A stretch of 45,915 nt of DNA from a virus: positions 1 through 45,915 of the IMG/VR virus record IMGVR_UViG_3300037189_010251. One strand, 5' to 3'. The notes under the pieces were generated by a model. The model saw only the letters and a program-made list of their open reading frames with translations. It did no database searches and was not told the origin of the DNA. Shown one piece after another: positions 7,316-18,900 of this stretch. Position 1 is the stretch's first letter, and every line of letters starts with the position of its first letter. Made by a program: the position numbers and the translations under genes.

Positions 7316-10300
7316 GTGTATAACGAAGACGTCTCCATTGACTTTAGTGCTAATGTTGCGCCCTTTTCAGCTTCTCTATCTCAGGCTGTCAAAGGCCTTG
7401 AAAACATGTCTGCTTCGGCTGACACTACTTTGGCTAAAATTGGCAAGTTGGACAATGTGGCTTTGGCTGCGGTCAAGACTTTTGGTAAGTTTCTTGATCT
7501 TAACAAGGCTTCTACTGTTCAGGCTGCGGCTTATCAGCAAAAATTAGCTGGTCTGGCTACTGTTACTGCTTTGAATGAGAAGCAGTTTAAGGGTCTTTCT
7601 GAAGTTTCTTTAAAGTTTACTCGCGAGTTTCCTATTGGGCTTGATAAATCTATTGGCTTAATTGATACTCTGCGCACGTCTGGTGTTACTACTACTAAGT
7701 CTATTAAAGAGCTTGGTACTGCTTTTATTAAGATTCAGCAGGCTTCTGGCGAGTGGGGGTCTGAGTTTGTTTCAGACATGCTTTCTGTCAATCGTTCTTT
7801 TGGTGGCTCTCAGTCTTCTGCTATTAAGTTTGGCGATTCGTTAGTTTCTGTTTCTAACAAGTTTGGCGCTTCTGCTAGTTCTGTTGTTGGTTTTACTAAA
7901 GCTTTGGCGCCAGTTGCTTCGGCTATGGGTTTGAATGCTACTCAAACTATGGGGTTCTCTACTGCTTTTGCTCGTCTTGGCGAGGATGGCAATAGGTCTG
8001 CTAACGCTTTGGCTAAGGTTATGTCTGATTTGACTAACTCTGCTAAGACTGGCTCGCCTCAAATTGGCGAGTACGCACATGCTATGGACATGTCTGTTGA
8101 TTCGTTAAAGAGTCTTGTTGATACTGATCCTGCTGAAGCGGTTATTCGTTTTACTGAGGCTATTGCCAAGCAAGGCCCTAAAGCTATTGATACTTTGAAC
8201 CGTCTTGGTATTGATGGTGTTCAAAGTTTTAAGTCTATTCAGGCTCTTGGTAAGTCTAAAGATATTCGTGAGATTTTACAGACTAGTGCAGATTCTTTTG
8301 GCAATAAGTCTGCCACTGAGGGCGCTAAAGAGGCTTTTGGCGGTGTTAATGACCAGATGACTCGTCTGGGCGACACTATGAATCAAACTGTCGCAGCGGC
8401 TGGTACACCGTTCTTAAACATGATTGCTGGTTTGCTTAAGGCTGCTAATAGTTTTGCTGAGGCTATTCATAGCGCCGTTCAGAGTGTTTCTAGTATGGCC
8501 GGTAAAATTGCTCCTCTTTTGGCTGTTCTTAAATTGCTACATTCTGCGTTTCAGGGAATTATGCTTTTGCGTTTTGGACAGTATTTGTCAAATATGGCAA
8601 TTAATAGTGCTGCTGGTCGTTCTTTTGCTCTTGGTCGCGCTGAGGCTTCTTATGGCCTTAAAGATGAGGGCGGCAACAGAATGTATAACATGGGCCAGCG
8701 CTTTCAAAACAATTTGGGCGGAATTATGGGTCGCCCTATTGGTGAAACAGTTAGGAATGTTTTTTCTGGCGCTAGGGGTTTGGTTGCTTATGCCGGCGCA
8801 GGATTAATGAATCTTAACGCCAGTATGATGCGAGGCGACCCTTCAGAGGTTGCTAATCGCCAAGCAACTACTAGAGCTTTTACTGAAAATATAACTAGAG
8901 GTCGTCAAGGTTTAGCGCCTTTAACTACTGAGCAAAAACTTAATCGCGAGCAGATGAATGAGCGTCGTGTCGCCGCGGGAATGAAACCTATTGGCGATAA
9001 GCCAAATGGTCCTATGGTTGGTGCTGCCGAACAGTTTAAAGGCATAGGCGCTGCATTAAAACAGTTTGGTTCTGAGATCAAGGGTGCGGGTAAGTTAGCC
9101 AGCCTGATGGGTGTACAGGCTGGTACGGCTGGTGGCGAACTACGAATTGCTTTTGCTGGTCTTAGCTTGGCTACTCTTCGTGCGACTGGTGCGCTTACTA
9201 TGATGGCCGTTAAAGCTATTGGGTCTCTTATTGCCTCTATGGGTATGCAAATGGGCATGATGCTGGCTATGATGGCTGCTTTTCAAGCTTTCAACAGTAT
9301 TAAAGAGGGAACTTCTAAGGCTCATGCGCTTCGCGATGAAGGCATTAAGAATGGCTTGGAAACACCTGGCAGTGTTTATAATGATTTTGCTCAAAAGGCT
9401 GGTCTTGCTACACGTAACGTTGATTCGTTGGCTAAGTCTGCGCAAAATGCTGCGCACCAGTTGGTTGTTAATACTAAATCTATGGCTGAGGCAAATGATC
9501 TTACACAGGCTCGTATTGCTGCTGCCCGTAATCCGGGGTATCAGCAAGCGTGGAAGTTTGGCGAAAAGAAGAATGCCCAGCAGTTAGCCAATGAGATTAT
9601 TAACTTAGAGGGTAATACTCCAAATCCTCAGGCTAGGGCTCAGCTTCTTAATGATTTGATTAAGCAGTATGGTGCTGGTACTGCTCAGCAGGTTACTAAT
9701 ATTTTGGCTCCAGAATCTATGGGTCAAAGAAATGGTAATAATGAGCGTCAAAGAACTTCTGGTGATGTTTATGTTGCTGGCTTGAATGATGTTAAAGATA
9801 AGCATGAAGACAAATGGTGGAGTAGTACTTACAGATTCCTTTCAGGAACTCAAGATGGCGCTTTGTCTAAAACTTTTGGTTTGCTTGGTTTAGGCGCGAC
9901 TGGCGGTTGGAATAGTAACTGGAAGCAAAATAACGGCCAAGGTAAGTATGACACTGAAGCGTCACGCGACGCAATGTCTTCTTTGATTACTAACATTGCG
10001 TCTACAGCAATGAATACTGGCAACATTTATGGCGCTAGGGCTGGTCAGTTATCGCAGTTTGCTGAAACTTCTAAACTGTACAATACTGGCAAAAATACAG
10101 GCCAGCTTGGTGATGTTGCAGCGGTTATTAACGGCATGTACGGCACCAACTATAAAGGTTCAGATGTTGGCGATTACAACACTTTAAGTGACCTTTTAAA
10201 GAATACTCTTAAAGAAGGTAATGATGACCAAAAAGCTTTGTATGAAGAAATGTTTGGTAAGAAAACCAAGGAGAATCCTTCGGGTGGCTATGCTGTAGGC

Positions 10301-12421
10301 CAGAATCTTTCTGATCCAAATTTCATGAAAGTTTTCATGGAAAATGCTGCTAAGACTTTAATGGTTAGTCTTGATGAGCAGTTTGCTAAATCTCATCCTG
10401 AATCTACAGGCGGCTTGACTAAAATTGCTTTTGCTGCAACTGATGCTGCTCAGCGTACTGGTTTCAAACTTGAAGACATGACTAGCAGTAGCGCTAATAC
10501 TGCTGCACGTAATGCTTATCTTGGTATTGGTAAAGGTAAGGATGCTAAAAATAATTTAACTCAAGAAGAACGTATTGCTGTTGATGCGGCTAATCGTCCT
10601 AATGATCCTGTAGCGCAGGCTTTGCGAGGAACGTCTTTGGCGATTGAGGCTATGGACAAAAATGGTCAAAATTATACGGATGCAATGGTAGCGCTTACTA
10701 ACGCCATGCGATCTACAGAATCTGGAACTGCTGAGCAAGCACAGTATCAGCGAGCAATTGCTCAGGTTAAAGGCATTGGTAATGTTATGGACGCTGGGCT
10801 TGGGTCTATTACTATTGCTACTAGAAACGTTCAAGTTGGTAAAGAAGCTCAAGCCGGTCCGCTTCCAAAGAATGATGAAGAACAGCAGCAATACGATGAC
10901 AAAATTGCGGCTATGCAGCAGGGCGAGGCTACTATTATTGGTTTTGTTAAGGCTGCCGCCGAAGCGCGTTACCAGTTAGATATTCAAACCCAACGTCAAA
11001 ACGAGCAGTACCAAAAGAGTGTTATGCGCTCTAATCGTGATTTTAATTATCAGATGGCTAATCAGGATGAGGATTACCGTACCTCTGTTAAGCGCGCTAA
11101 TGAAGAATTTAGGATTCAGCGTAAGCGCCAGTCTGAGGATTTTGCTAAGTCTGTTTATAGCCCTTATCAGCGTATTACTGCCGTTCGTACGTCTGATGCT
11201 TATAGTCTTATCGGTAACTTAAAGAATCAAAATAAAGTCCTTAAGACTCAAATGTCTAATGTTGCCAAGCTTAAAAAAATGGGTTTGTCGCAGCAATCTA
11301 TTGATACTTTAGATTTGTTTAATCCTGCTAATGCGCAAGAAGTTGCTCGACTTGTTATGGATTTTTCTAGCAATAAGGCTTTGATTGAATCGACTAATAA
11401 AGAGGTTGCCACACGTAACAGGTTGGCTACACAGCATGAAAATAGTACGTTAAATCAGAGTACTGTTCGAGCGGATCAAGATTTTGAGCGTCGCAGGACT
11501 ATTGCTGAGAATGATTACAACAAGAGCGTTCGGCGTGCTGTGCATCTTCATAAGCAGGCTTTGCATGATATGAAGGTTGACCTTAGGGATTCGCAAACTT
11601 ATGCTATGGAAGACTTGGCTAATTTTGGGCATGAGATTGATGTAACTGCGACTACCCTTGAATCTACTTTAGAGGGTGTTTTTAAAGGCATGCCAGCGGT
11701 AGCTAAAACTAACATTAGTGCTGCTCTTACTGCCGTTCAAACTGCGGTAAAAGAATTTAAGCCAACAACCATTCATTACAGTTCTGATGTTGACGTTCCG
11801 CGTATTAGTAGTTACCAAAAGAAATCAGGCAAGCCCACATCTCCTCCAGTTGCAGATTCTCTTTACTGGCAGAATACTGCTGAGGCTGGTAGTTGGTATC
11901 AAGATCCAGCGTACACAGATTATTACTGGAAACTTGGCAGGGGTATGAAATTTGACCTTAATACTGGCGCTGTTACTTTGGCTGATATTAACAAGAACAA
12001 GTGGGTTGGCCGTAATAATGGTGTGTTTGATTATGGGGCTGAGGGCTATGCGCTTCATAAAGCTGCGGGTGGCTACATTACTGGTCCAGGAACTAAAACG
12101 TCTGATTCAATTCCAGCAATGTTGTCGCATGGCGAATATGTAGTTAAGGCCGATGCTGTGAGTAAGTATGGTGCTCATTTCCTTGATAACATTAATAATT
12201 TGAATTTTAAGTCTGGCAGTTATGTTCACGGCAGGGAATCTAAAATGTCTGCAATGCAAGGTTATGCTACTTCTATTACGCATAATACGTCTACGCAGTA
12301 TGACCATTCGACTCAAATTAATGGTCCTATTACTGTTCAGTCTACGGATCCTAATCAGTTTATGCGTCAGATGCAGGCTAAGAAGCGTCTTAGTCGTTTG
12401 AATCAACCAGTGGGTAACTAA
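7316..12421 (+). CDS. Tail tape measure protein
   Basis: The longest gene in the window (1701 aa), starting at GTG 7316 two bases after the chaperone stop. Residues 1-330 resemble the phage tail tape measure domain (TP901 type), with repeated short helices such as LDKSIGLIDTLRTSGV and GLNATQTMGFSTAFARLGED. Hydrophobic stretches near residues 395-425 and 635-665 (including MQMGMMLAMMAAFQAF) are likely membrane-active parts used on DNA ejection. A charged coiled coil with tandem RDFNYQMANQDEDYRTS-like units lies near 1235-1285 and again near 1375-1435. The C-terminus carries GGYITGPGTKTSDSIPAMLS and HGEYVVKADAVSKYG, a motif shared by many tape measure proteins. At about 1.5 angstrom per residue the tail would be near 255 nm. 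Confidence 0.95.
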   Translation: MYNEDVSIDFSANVAPFSASLSQAVKGLENMSASADTTLAKIGKLDNVALAAVKTFGKFLDLNKASTVQAAAYQQKLAGLATVTALNEKQFKGLSEVSLKFTREFPIGLDKSIGLIDTLRTSGVTTTKSIKELGTAFIKIQQASGEWGSEFVSDMLSVNRSFGGSQSSAIKFGDSLVSVSNKFGASASSVVGFTKALAPVASAMGLNATQTMGFSTAFARLGEDGNRSANALAKVMSDLTNSAKTGSPQIGEYAHAMDMSVDSLKSLVDTDPAEAVIRFTEAIAKQGPKAIDTLNRLGIDGVQSFKSIQALGKSKDIREILQTSADSFGNKSATEGAKEAFGGVNDQMTRLGDTMNQTVAAAGTPFLNMIAGLLKAANSFAEAIHSAVQSVSSMAGKIAPLLAVLKLLHSAFQGIMLLRFGQYLSNMAINSAAGRSFALGRAEASYGLKDEGGNRMYNMGQRFQNNLGGIMGRPIGETVRNVFSGARGLVAYAGAGLMNLNASMMRGDPSEVANRQATTRAFTENITRGRQGLAPLTTEQKLNREQMNERRVAAGMKPIGDKPNGPMVGAAEQFKGIGAALKQFGSEIKGAGKLASLMGVQAGTAGGELRIAFAGLSLATLRATGALTMMAVKAIGSLIASMGMQMGMMLAMMAAFQAFNSIKEGTSKAHALRDEGIKNGLETPGSVYNDFAQKAGLATRNVDSLAKSAQNAAHQLVVNTKSMAEANDLTQARIAAARNPGYQQAWKFGEKKNAQQLANEIINLEGNTPNPQARAQLLNDLIKQYGAGTAQQVTNILAPESMGQRNGNNERQRTSGDVYVAGLNDVKDKHEDKWWSSTYRFLSGTQDGALSKTFGLLGLGATGGWNSNWKQNNGQGKYDTEASRDAMSSLITNIASTAMNTGNIYGARAGQLSQFAETSKLYNTGKNTGQLGDVAAVINGMYGTNYKGSDVGDYNTLSDLLKNTLKEGNDDQKALYEEMFGKKTKENPSGGYAVGQNLSDPNFMKVFMENAAKTLMVSLDEQFAKSHPESTGGLTKIAFAATDAAQRTGFKLEDMTSSSANTAARNAYLGIGKGKDAKNNLTQEERIAVDAANRPNDPVAQALRGTSLAIEAMDKNGQNYTDAMVALTNAMRSTESGTAEQAQYQRAIAQVKGIGNVMDAGLGSITIATRNVQVGKEAQAGPLPKNDEEQQQYDDKIAAMQQGEATIIGFVKAAAEARYQLDIQTQRQNEQYQKSVMRSNRDFNYQMANQDEDYRTSVKRANEEFRIQRKRQSEDFAKSVYSPYQRITAVRTSDAYSLIGNLKNQNKVLKTQMSNVAKLKKMGLSQQSIDTLDLFNPANAQEVARLVMDFSSNKALIESTNKEVATRNRLATQHENSTLNQSTVRADQDFERRRTIAENDYNKSVRRAVHLHKQALHDMKVDLRDSQTYAMEDLANFGHEIDVTATTLESTLEGVFKGMPAVAKTNISAALTAVQTAVKEFKPTTIHYSSDVDVPRISSYQKKSGKPTSPPVADSLYWQNTAEAGSWYQDPAYTDYYWKLGRGMKFDLNTGAVTLADINKNKWVGRNNGVFDYGAEGYALHKAAGGYITGPGTKTSDSIPAMLSHGEYVVKADAVSKYGAHFLDNINNLNFKSGSYVHGRESKMSAMQGYATSITHNTSTQYDHSTQINGPITVQSTDPNQFMRQMQAKKRLSRLNQPVGN

Positions 12422-12864
12422 TGTCTAGTAGTGCTTATGTAAAGGTTGAGATCCAGCAAAGCAATAATACTTGGCTGGATGTAAGTGACGGAATTGTGTA
12501 TAGGGTTAACAAAGCTTCTTTTGAGAATTCTGCAGTTACTTTTCGCCGCGATGAGGTGACTAACGCTTTTATTGAGGGTAAGTTTTTGGTTAATGCTTTG
12601 CGCGATAATGTTACTGAGACCTTGGCTGTTTATGCTTATGGTGCTACTTCTGCCGCAGTAAAGTCTGCAGTTGATGCTGTTACTAATGCTGTGAGTCAAG
12701 TCAATTTTATGGTACGAGTCACTTTGGATAACTCACAAAAACTTTGGGAGTGTTTTTCTTCAGATTACACAATCAATGTGTCTAAAGAATTTTTGGTTAA
12801 TAAGCAGGCTTTGATTACTGTACAATTACATCGACTTCCTAGTGAAACGGTAACAACGGTGTAG
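12421..12864 (+). CDS. Minor tail protein
   Basis: A 147-aa, mostly beta protein that overlaps the tape measure stop by one base (TAATG). It opens with VKVEIQQSNNTWLDVSDGIV and closes with strands KQALITVQLHRLPSET. The position right after the tape measure is where small distal-tail or tail-tip proteins are found, but no motif names the family. Its phasing with the next gene is close (2-base gap). Confidence 0.6.
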   Translation: MSSSAYVKVEIQQSNNTWLDVSDGIVYRVNKASFENSAVTFRRDEVTNAFIEGKFLVNALRDNVTETLAVYAYGATSAAVKSAVDAVTNAVSQVNFMVRVTLDNSQKLWECFSSDYTINVSKEFLVNKQALITVQLHRLPSETVTTV

Positions 12865-12866
12865 TT

Positions 12867-13721
12867 ATGGCTTCTATTTCTATTTACGGTAATCAGTTAT
12901 TGCTTAGTGCAGTTTTTACCAAAGACACTGCAAACTTTCCAATTCCAAGCAGTTTTAGCGTTGCTTTGCTTAATTCTGTCCCTGATCGTAATGCAGTATC
13001 ATCTTCTCTTGTTGAACCGCCTTTAACTGTTGCTGGCTCTACAAACATTGCTTCTGGTAATTACTATGATGGAACTTTGGCTGGTCTTCCAGGTGGTACT
13101 TTTCTTAATTACTTCTTGTCTTCACCCATGTCTTATTCTTTTTCAGATGGTCAGTCGGTCACTATTACTAATACTGCTGCTGGGTACAACACGACTGGTA
13201 TTGTCAAAAATACTGTCTTGACTAACACTAATACTGTTAGTGCTTGGGTTGCTGGAGTTTCTGCTTACAGTATTGATGACGTAGCTACTTATAATGGCGC
13301 TTATTATGTTAATTTAACAGGCACTAATGGTACTGGCGCTAATCACCCAGATGTCGATAATACAAACTGGGAATTTTTACCTTTTTGTGACTATTCGCAA
13401 TTTACTATTTATGTAGCGGCTACTGTTTCAACTACTTTTACTGGAGCTACCGGTACTGTTGTTGCTAACACTGGTTATTCTCGTAAAACTATTAGCACTG
13501 GTAGCGATTGGACTGCTGGCCAGTCTTCTGTTTATAACACTTCTGTTATTGAATGGCCAGTCGCTTATGTGGATTGGGGCAGTATTGTTGGGTGGGCTTT
13601 GCTTGATGACCAAGCCACACCAAACATTATTGCTAGTGGTGAGCTACAGCAAATTCTTTTGGTTAATCAAAACTCTTTGGTTTCCTTACCATCTGGATCA
13701 CTTAGATTGTTTCTGAACTAA
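12867..13721 (+). CDS. Minor tail protein with carbohydrate-binding-like module
   Basis: A 284-aa protein. Residues 1-100 are beta-rich and end in a DUF-like tail part. Residues about 126-171 form a short module AWVAGVSAYSIDDVATYNGA followed by YYVNLTGTNGTG and NTNWEFL, which follows the CBM5/12-like pattern W-x-G-x-Y-x-x-D/G-D-V-x-Y-x-G-x-x-Y ... W. Residues 185-284 carry a beta region with VEWPVAYVDWG-type strands (here VIEWPVAYVDWGSIVGWALL) typical of tail-tip proteins that face the host. Overlaps the next gene's ATG by one base. A glycan-binding role at the tail tip is inferred. Confidence 0.6.
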   Translation: MASISIYGNQLLLSAVFTKDTANFPIPSSFSVALLNSVPDRNAVSSSLVEPPLTVAGSTNIASGNYYDGTLAGLPGGTFLNYFLSSPMSYSFSDGQSVTITNTAAGYNTTGIVKNTVLTNTNTVSAWVAGVSAYSIDDVATYNGAYYVNLTGTNGTGANHPDVDNTNWEFLPFCDYSQFTIYVAATVSTTFTGATGTVVANTGYSRKTISTGSDWTAGQSSVYNTSVIEWPVAYVDWGSIVGWALLDDQATPNIIASGELQQILLVNQNSLVSLPSGSLRLFLN

Positions 13722-15991
13722 TGGCTAATACGACCAATGATTATAATTACGCCACTACAGATACTGGCGCAGCTATTGGCAATACTGTTGCCAAGATTAG
13801 CAAACCTGCTGGCGGTGTTTTTAAAATATTTAATAGCGCTTTTGATGTAAGAAACGACCCAAATGGACTGTCAATATCTGATTTTTTAGATACTGATTAC
13901 AATTTAATTTCTTTGGCGTTTAAGGACGCGGCATTAGACGGAACACTGCTTGGTGCTATCTGGAATCAGTTTGCGTTAAGCGGTGGCGGATTTAATACTA
14001 CTAGCTGGAACCCGGCTAGCACTTATCTTGCCTCAACGCCTGAGTTTGTTTTTTACAATACGGGATCTAGTGTAAATATTTACAAGTGTATTCTTAACAT
14101 CTCTACACCTTCTGCAGTCACTCCAGATGTTGATGTTACTCACTGGCAGTATATGAGCCAGGCGTTTAAGTTGCGGCTGATACCTGATGAAAATTCTTAT
14201 GTTCCAGATACTTCTGGCGGTGAAAGATTTAAGCATTATGTGACGTGTTATGTGCCGTTTATCGATGATGTTACTTTTAGTCCTCTTTGGAATATTGCTT
14301 TTGCGGCTAAAAGTTACTCGTCCGTGTATACGTCTAATGGCTTGGAAGATGCTGTAGTTACAGATGGCACTACTGCAAGTAATAACATGATTGTCGCTGG
14401 AATTTCAAGCACTTGGAACTCTAATGCTTTTACTTGCACGCACCCTAATACTGGGTATTTGAAACTTATTACCGGCACTAAGGTTCGCGTAAGGGGCTTA
14501 ACTCTTGGGGGTGTTTCGATACCTTTTACTGTAACCGTAGCTTCGTCTACTACTACTGGTTTTACTGGAACTATTGCATCGCTTGGTACTTATTCGTCAG
14601 GCACTTCTTACAATTATGGTGATTTTGTTACTTACACGACTGGCGGCAACACGAGTGTTTATTACCATTACAGCGCTAGCACTACTACTGGTACTGTTCC
14701 TACCAGTACAGGTACTTGGAAAAAAGTAGTTGGCACGATATCTAGTGGTACTGCTGACACTATTTTTTCTAAATGGACTCTTTATTTAGATACTAATTTT
14801 TTCCAGGCTGCCGTTGAGCCGGTCCCTGCTGGATCTACATCTTCTTCTAAAGCTAAACCGCGTCATACTATTAATAGTTTTGTTTATAACGAACACATTG
14901 TTAATCAAAAGCAAACACTTTTTTCTACTGGTGATTACATTATTCATGATGGTTTTCCTTTTGATAAGGATTCTATTACTGGCGGAACAATGAACATTAC
15001 TGCTGGTATTTTGCCTGACGCTATCAGTTCTGTTGCGCGGCCTCCTATTACTACTACTTACACAGGCTCTCTGCCACAGTCAGATAATCGCTGGATTTCT
15101 ATTTCAGGAGATGTTAGTGGCTGGGCTTATCCTGCTAACACTAATTTAGTATGGACTAGCCATAACGGTAGTACTTCTAGGAATCTTCAAGCGTTCAACG
15201 ATACTAGCCATACATATTTGCCAGAACTTTTAGATGGATTTGGTACTAGCAACCAAAGTGATACTACTAATCAATTAATGCTAATGAGTCCAGACACATC
15301 TACTCCACCAATGTCAGCAGCTAGGTCTTTATCTTTTGCTAACAAAGACTTTTTGTATACTGGTTTTAATCCTTTTAAAATTGATGGATCTAGCTCTAAT
15401 GCTTTTACATCTTTGGTTGTGGCTTATTTAGATTATGTTCCAGGCACTGTGATGTCTACTACTTTGGGTGCTGAAGAAACTAATTGGTATGGAATTATGA
15501 GTGAGGCTGTTTTTAGTGCGTCGCCTACGTTAGCAACGGATGTAGCCACTCTTAATACATACACTCAATATCAGCCAAGATTATCCGTTAGATATAAATA
15601 TGATGGAACTATTACATTAAATCTTGGCGATACTTTACTGACAGGAATTAAGGCTAAGAATGGTATTGCTAGGCCTTTTCAGCCAATTATTGTTGGTCTA
15701 ACTGTCGAGCCTCCAGATGCTAATGGCGTATGGACTGCTAAGTTAACTGTGGTTGATACTGACATTAATCGCACTTCTGTTAGGTTTAAGCGTAATTGGC
15801 TTGGCTATTCTGCTCAAACACATAACGTAATGCTTTATGGAGCTACTCCTTTTAACAAGCGCTGGCACGGGGCAAAAATGTTTGTTATGGAAATTAACCA
15901 TTATTACAGTTCACAAACAAGTCAGTTTTTTAACAATGAAATTAAAACTATGGATAAGATGTACGCAGTGACTAGCGGGAGAGTTTCATGA
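13721..15991 (+). CDS. Large minor tail protein with two carbohydrate-binding-like modules
   Basis: A 756-aa protein. Two inserted modules follow the same Trp/Tyr pattern as in the previous gene: residues about 93-148 (FNTTSWNPASTYLASTPEFV ... VTHWQYMS) and about 285-340 (YSSGTSYNYGDFVTYTTGGN ... GTWKKV). The C-terminal 150 residues include a beta region LSVRYKYDGTITLNLGDTLL ending in a Tyr/Asn-rich tail, consistent with a laminin-G/lectin-like fold on a tail-tip protein. No catalytic motif was seen. It overlaps the next ATG by 4 bases (ATGA). Likely part of the receptor-binding tip complex. Confidence 0.6.
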   Translation: MANTTNDYNYATTDTGAAIGNTVAKISKPAGGVFKIFNSAFDVRNDPNGLSISDFLDTDYNLISLAFKDAALDGTLLGAIWNQFALSGGGFNTTSWNPASTYLASTPEFVFYNTGSSVNIYKCILNISTPSAVTPDVDVTHWQYMSQAFKLRLIPDENSYVPDTSGGERFKHYVTCYVPFIDDVTFSPLWNIAFAAKSYSSVYTSNGLEDAVVTDGTTASNNMIVAGISSTWNSNAFTCTHPNTGYLKLITGTKVRVRGLTLGGVSIPFTVTVASSTTTGFTGTIASLGTYSSGTSYNYGDFVTYTTGGNTSVYYHYSASTTTGTVPTSTGTWKKVVGTISSGTADTIFSKWTLYLDTNFFQAAVEPVPAGSTSSSKAKPRHTINSFVYNEHIVNQKQTLFSTGDYIIHDGFPFDKDSITGGTMNITAGILPDAISSVARPPITTTYTGSLPQSDNRWISISGDVSGWAYPANTNLVWTSHNGSTSRNLQAFNDTSHTYLPELLDGFGTSNQSDTTNQLMLMSPDTSTPPMSAARSLSFANKDFLYTGFNPFKIDGSSSNAFTSLVVAYLDYVPGTVMSTTLGAEETNWYGIMSEAVFSASPTLATDVATLNTYTQYQPRLSVRYKYDGTITLNLGDTLLTGIKAKNGIARPFQPIIVGLTVEPPDANGVWTAKLTVVDTDINRTSVRFKRNWLGYSAQTHNVMLYGATPFNKRWHGAKMFVMEINHYYSSQTSQFFNNEIKTMDKMYAVTSGRVS

Positions 15992-18900
15992 TTTCACCAT
16001 CGATGTCAGGTACTCAGCCTGTCGATTCTGGGTATTGGCGAATTATTGTTGATCCTAGACCTTCATCTTCTACTAATGAAGCGGTTGACGTAACGTTTGT
16101 TCGCGGCGCTGCTACTACTGTCAGTAACTTGTCAACAATGGACCCTTTTGGTCCAGGTGCTGCGACAATTGTTTTTACGTCTGTCACTTTGCTCGATAGG
16201 CCTGGTACTGGCGATTTGTCTTGGCTTGTTCCCGAAGCTAATGTTGATATTTGCTGGATGAAACCTCAAATAAATATTGGTTCAGCAACTACGTGGGATA
16301 AAACAAGTACTTATTTGAAGGGCGCCATTGTAAAGTTTAATGGTAGTTATTACACAGCTAAAAATACTGTTGGGCCGTTTCCTCAATCTTGGTCTGTTTG
16401 GAATCGTTTTGATGATTTTGTTGTTGGCGATAAAGTTATTTCAACAAATGGTTTGGTGTATGTATGCATATTAGATCGCTTGCATACAACTAGTACTCCG
16501 CAAGCCGATACTACCCATTGGAGTCTATTTAACTGGCAGCCTAGTACTGACACTGACAATTGGATTTCTAATGGAACAGGAAACCAAACTGAGGATGACG
16601 TTGTTTATCGCTGGGAAGGTTATTTTGTTTCTTTTGAATATGGCGAAGATGATGCTGGCGGTACTTTAACTGTTGCGTGTAATGGTGCTATGAAGCAGAT
16701 GGATAATTATCTTGCGTATCCTGAGCATCTTACGCAACCTATTAGTTATGAATACGCTATTGAGCGTCAATTTAATACTACGAATAGACCTGATAGCCGT
16801 TTGCGTGATTGTATTCCTTTTAAGGAAACTGCTATTTCTGATCCTGATTTTGCTTTTTTGGGTGATAATCCAGACAACATTTTTAGGTCTTCTGATTACA
16901 CTAACTACAATTCTAAAGACGCTATATATAACAAAACTATGTCGTCTTACTACAAGCCTATTAACTTGCAAACTGGGGATTTGTGGACTGGTTTGCTTAC
17001 TAGATCTACGGGCAACTTTGAGCCTGTGCTCACTAACTATATACAAAATTTGCTGGAGAGTATGCAGACTCCTACTGGCAGTTTTACTCTTTTGTTGGGT
17101 CCTGGTCGGCAGCCTTACTTTAAACATCGTAAGCGATTGACTGCTCCTGATGAAAATACTTTGGTGGTAGACGTTTTGTGGCCGGGCGTTAAAATTAGCG
17201 TTACGCAAGATTTTTCTCAAAAAGTTAATGTTGTTTATGGTTCTGGTAAAGCTTTGAATGGCGATACTTTTACCAACATTGTTTATGATGCAGATGGCTC
17301 ACGCAGCCGTTACGAACCTTTTGCGTACAAGCAAGAAAATTATCCTAGGGTTAAGTCCAACGATTCATTTAATGCTGACAAAATGAGTAAAGAGGTTTCT
17401 CTTAATTTTTGGGCTGGTCTTAATACTGCTGATGCTAAATTAGTGGCCGAAAAGCATTTAGAGCTTTTTTCTGATCCTGGTATTACTGCTCAGTTGACTC
17501 TTAATGTTGATCCTCAGTTGATGGATGGCACTGGGGTTGCTCGGCAAACTTTGACTGCTGGCCGAAGTATTCTTGTTAAGGGTTTATTTGGTAATCGTCA
17601 GGGTATTTTGTTTCACATTACTGAGCATTCTTATTCTGGTGCTGAAAATACTGTGTCTTTGACTTTGGATTCAAAATCTCGCAGCCAGTTGACTGTTCAA
17701 GAAGTGCGCCAGCGTGGTAAAGATTCTCTTGTTGTTTCTCGTTTGTTGGGTGTGGGTCAGTTTAAGCCAAACATTGATGATTTGCTTTTCCCGTGGTCGT
17801 ACGAACAGGGCTCTGGTTTTGTTCCTCTTGGGTCTAAATTCTTGTGGGATGTTGCTAACAGAAATAACATTTCTATTGGAGATTTTCCTTGGTCTAATTT
17901 AACTACTGCTTATCCTCCTAAGCATTTTAATGCAGCAGCTAAAGCTGATGCGTCTACGCATTATGTTGGTATTCCTGGGGCTGCTGATACTGAGAATGCT
18001 GATAACAATTGGAGTGCTGTTGCACCAGTAATGTTTAGCGCCGCAGGATCTATTTCTTCTGTGCGTTTTGTGGCTGTTAAAGCTGATGGCACGCCTTACA
18101 AGGTGCCTTTTCATGTGTCTTTGTGGATGGAAGATGCAGCTGGTGGCTTGTCTTTTTACACTACTCCTGCTCTTACTACGCCAGAAAATTTTGGCGTTCA
18201 ATTGCGTAAGGCAACGATAAAAGCCGTTAATCAAAGTGGTGCTGGTTTGTCTGCAACTGTAACTACATCTAAGACGGTTAATACTGGTGCTGCTAAAGGC
18301 ACTATTACTGCTACTTTAAAGTTTTCTGCTAAGGATGCTTCTTACATTTTTGACAGAATTTCTAGTGCTGGAAAGATTCAAGTTAGAGATATGAAAAATG
18401 TTTCTAATTCTGCTAACACTTGGTTTACTGTTAAGAGTTACGATGCTGATAACAGAACAATAACTTTTAATATTGCCAAGTCTTTGTGTAAATCTTTTAC
18501 TCAGCAAGCAAACCAAACTGAAACTGTTAAAAATATCTGGATTGTCGGCAACTATGCTCCGTCTGCATCGGATGCTGGTATTGTTCCGGCAGCTTTTAAT
18601 TACAAATGGGGACAGCATTATCCTCTTTACCAGCGTGCGTGGGAACGCATTGAGCCTGAAGGCAATAACGCTGGGCCTTTGGCATATTACGGACCTAACT
18701 CACCTATTGCTGGTTGGGGTACTTATTATGAGATGGCTGGGTTTTACCCTAATAATGGTGGCATTGAGCAGTATTCTCCTGCTACTGGATTGTTTGCTGA
18801 TGACACACCTTTTTCTTATGACTTTACGGCAGGCAATCAAACTAGCGCTATTGATACTAATCACACGCCTACGGCTAATACTTTGCCTAGTTCTGATGGG

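Noticed and set aside
16666-17220. Long reverse-strand open frame inside the hub gene
   Set aside because: It is basic, low in normal protein features and lies fully within a convincing rightward gene; no ribosome site.
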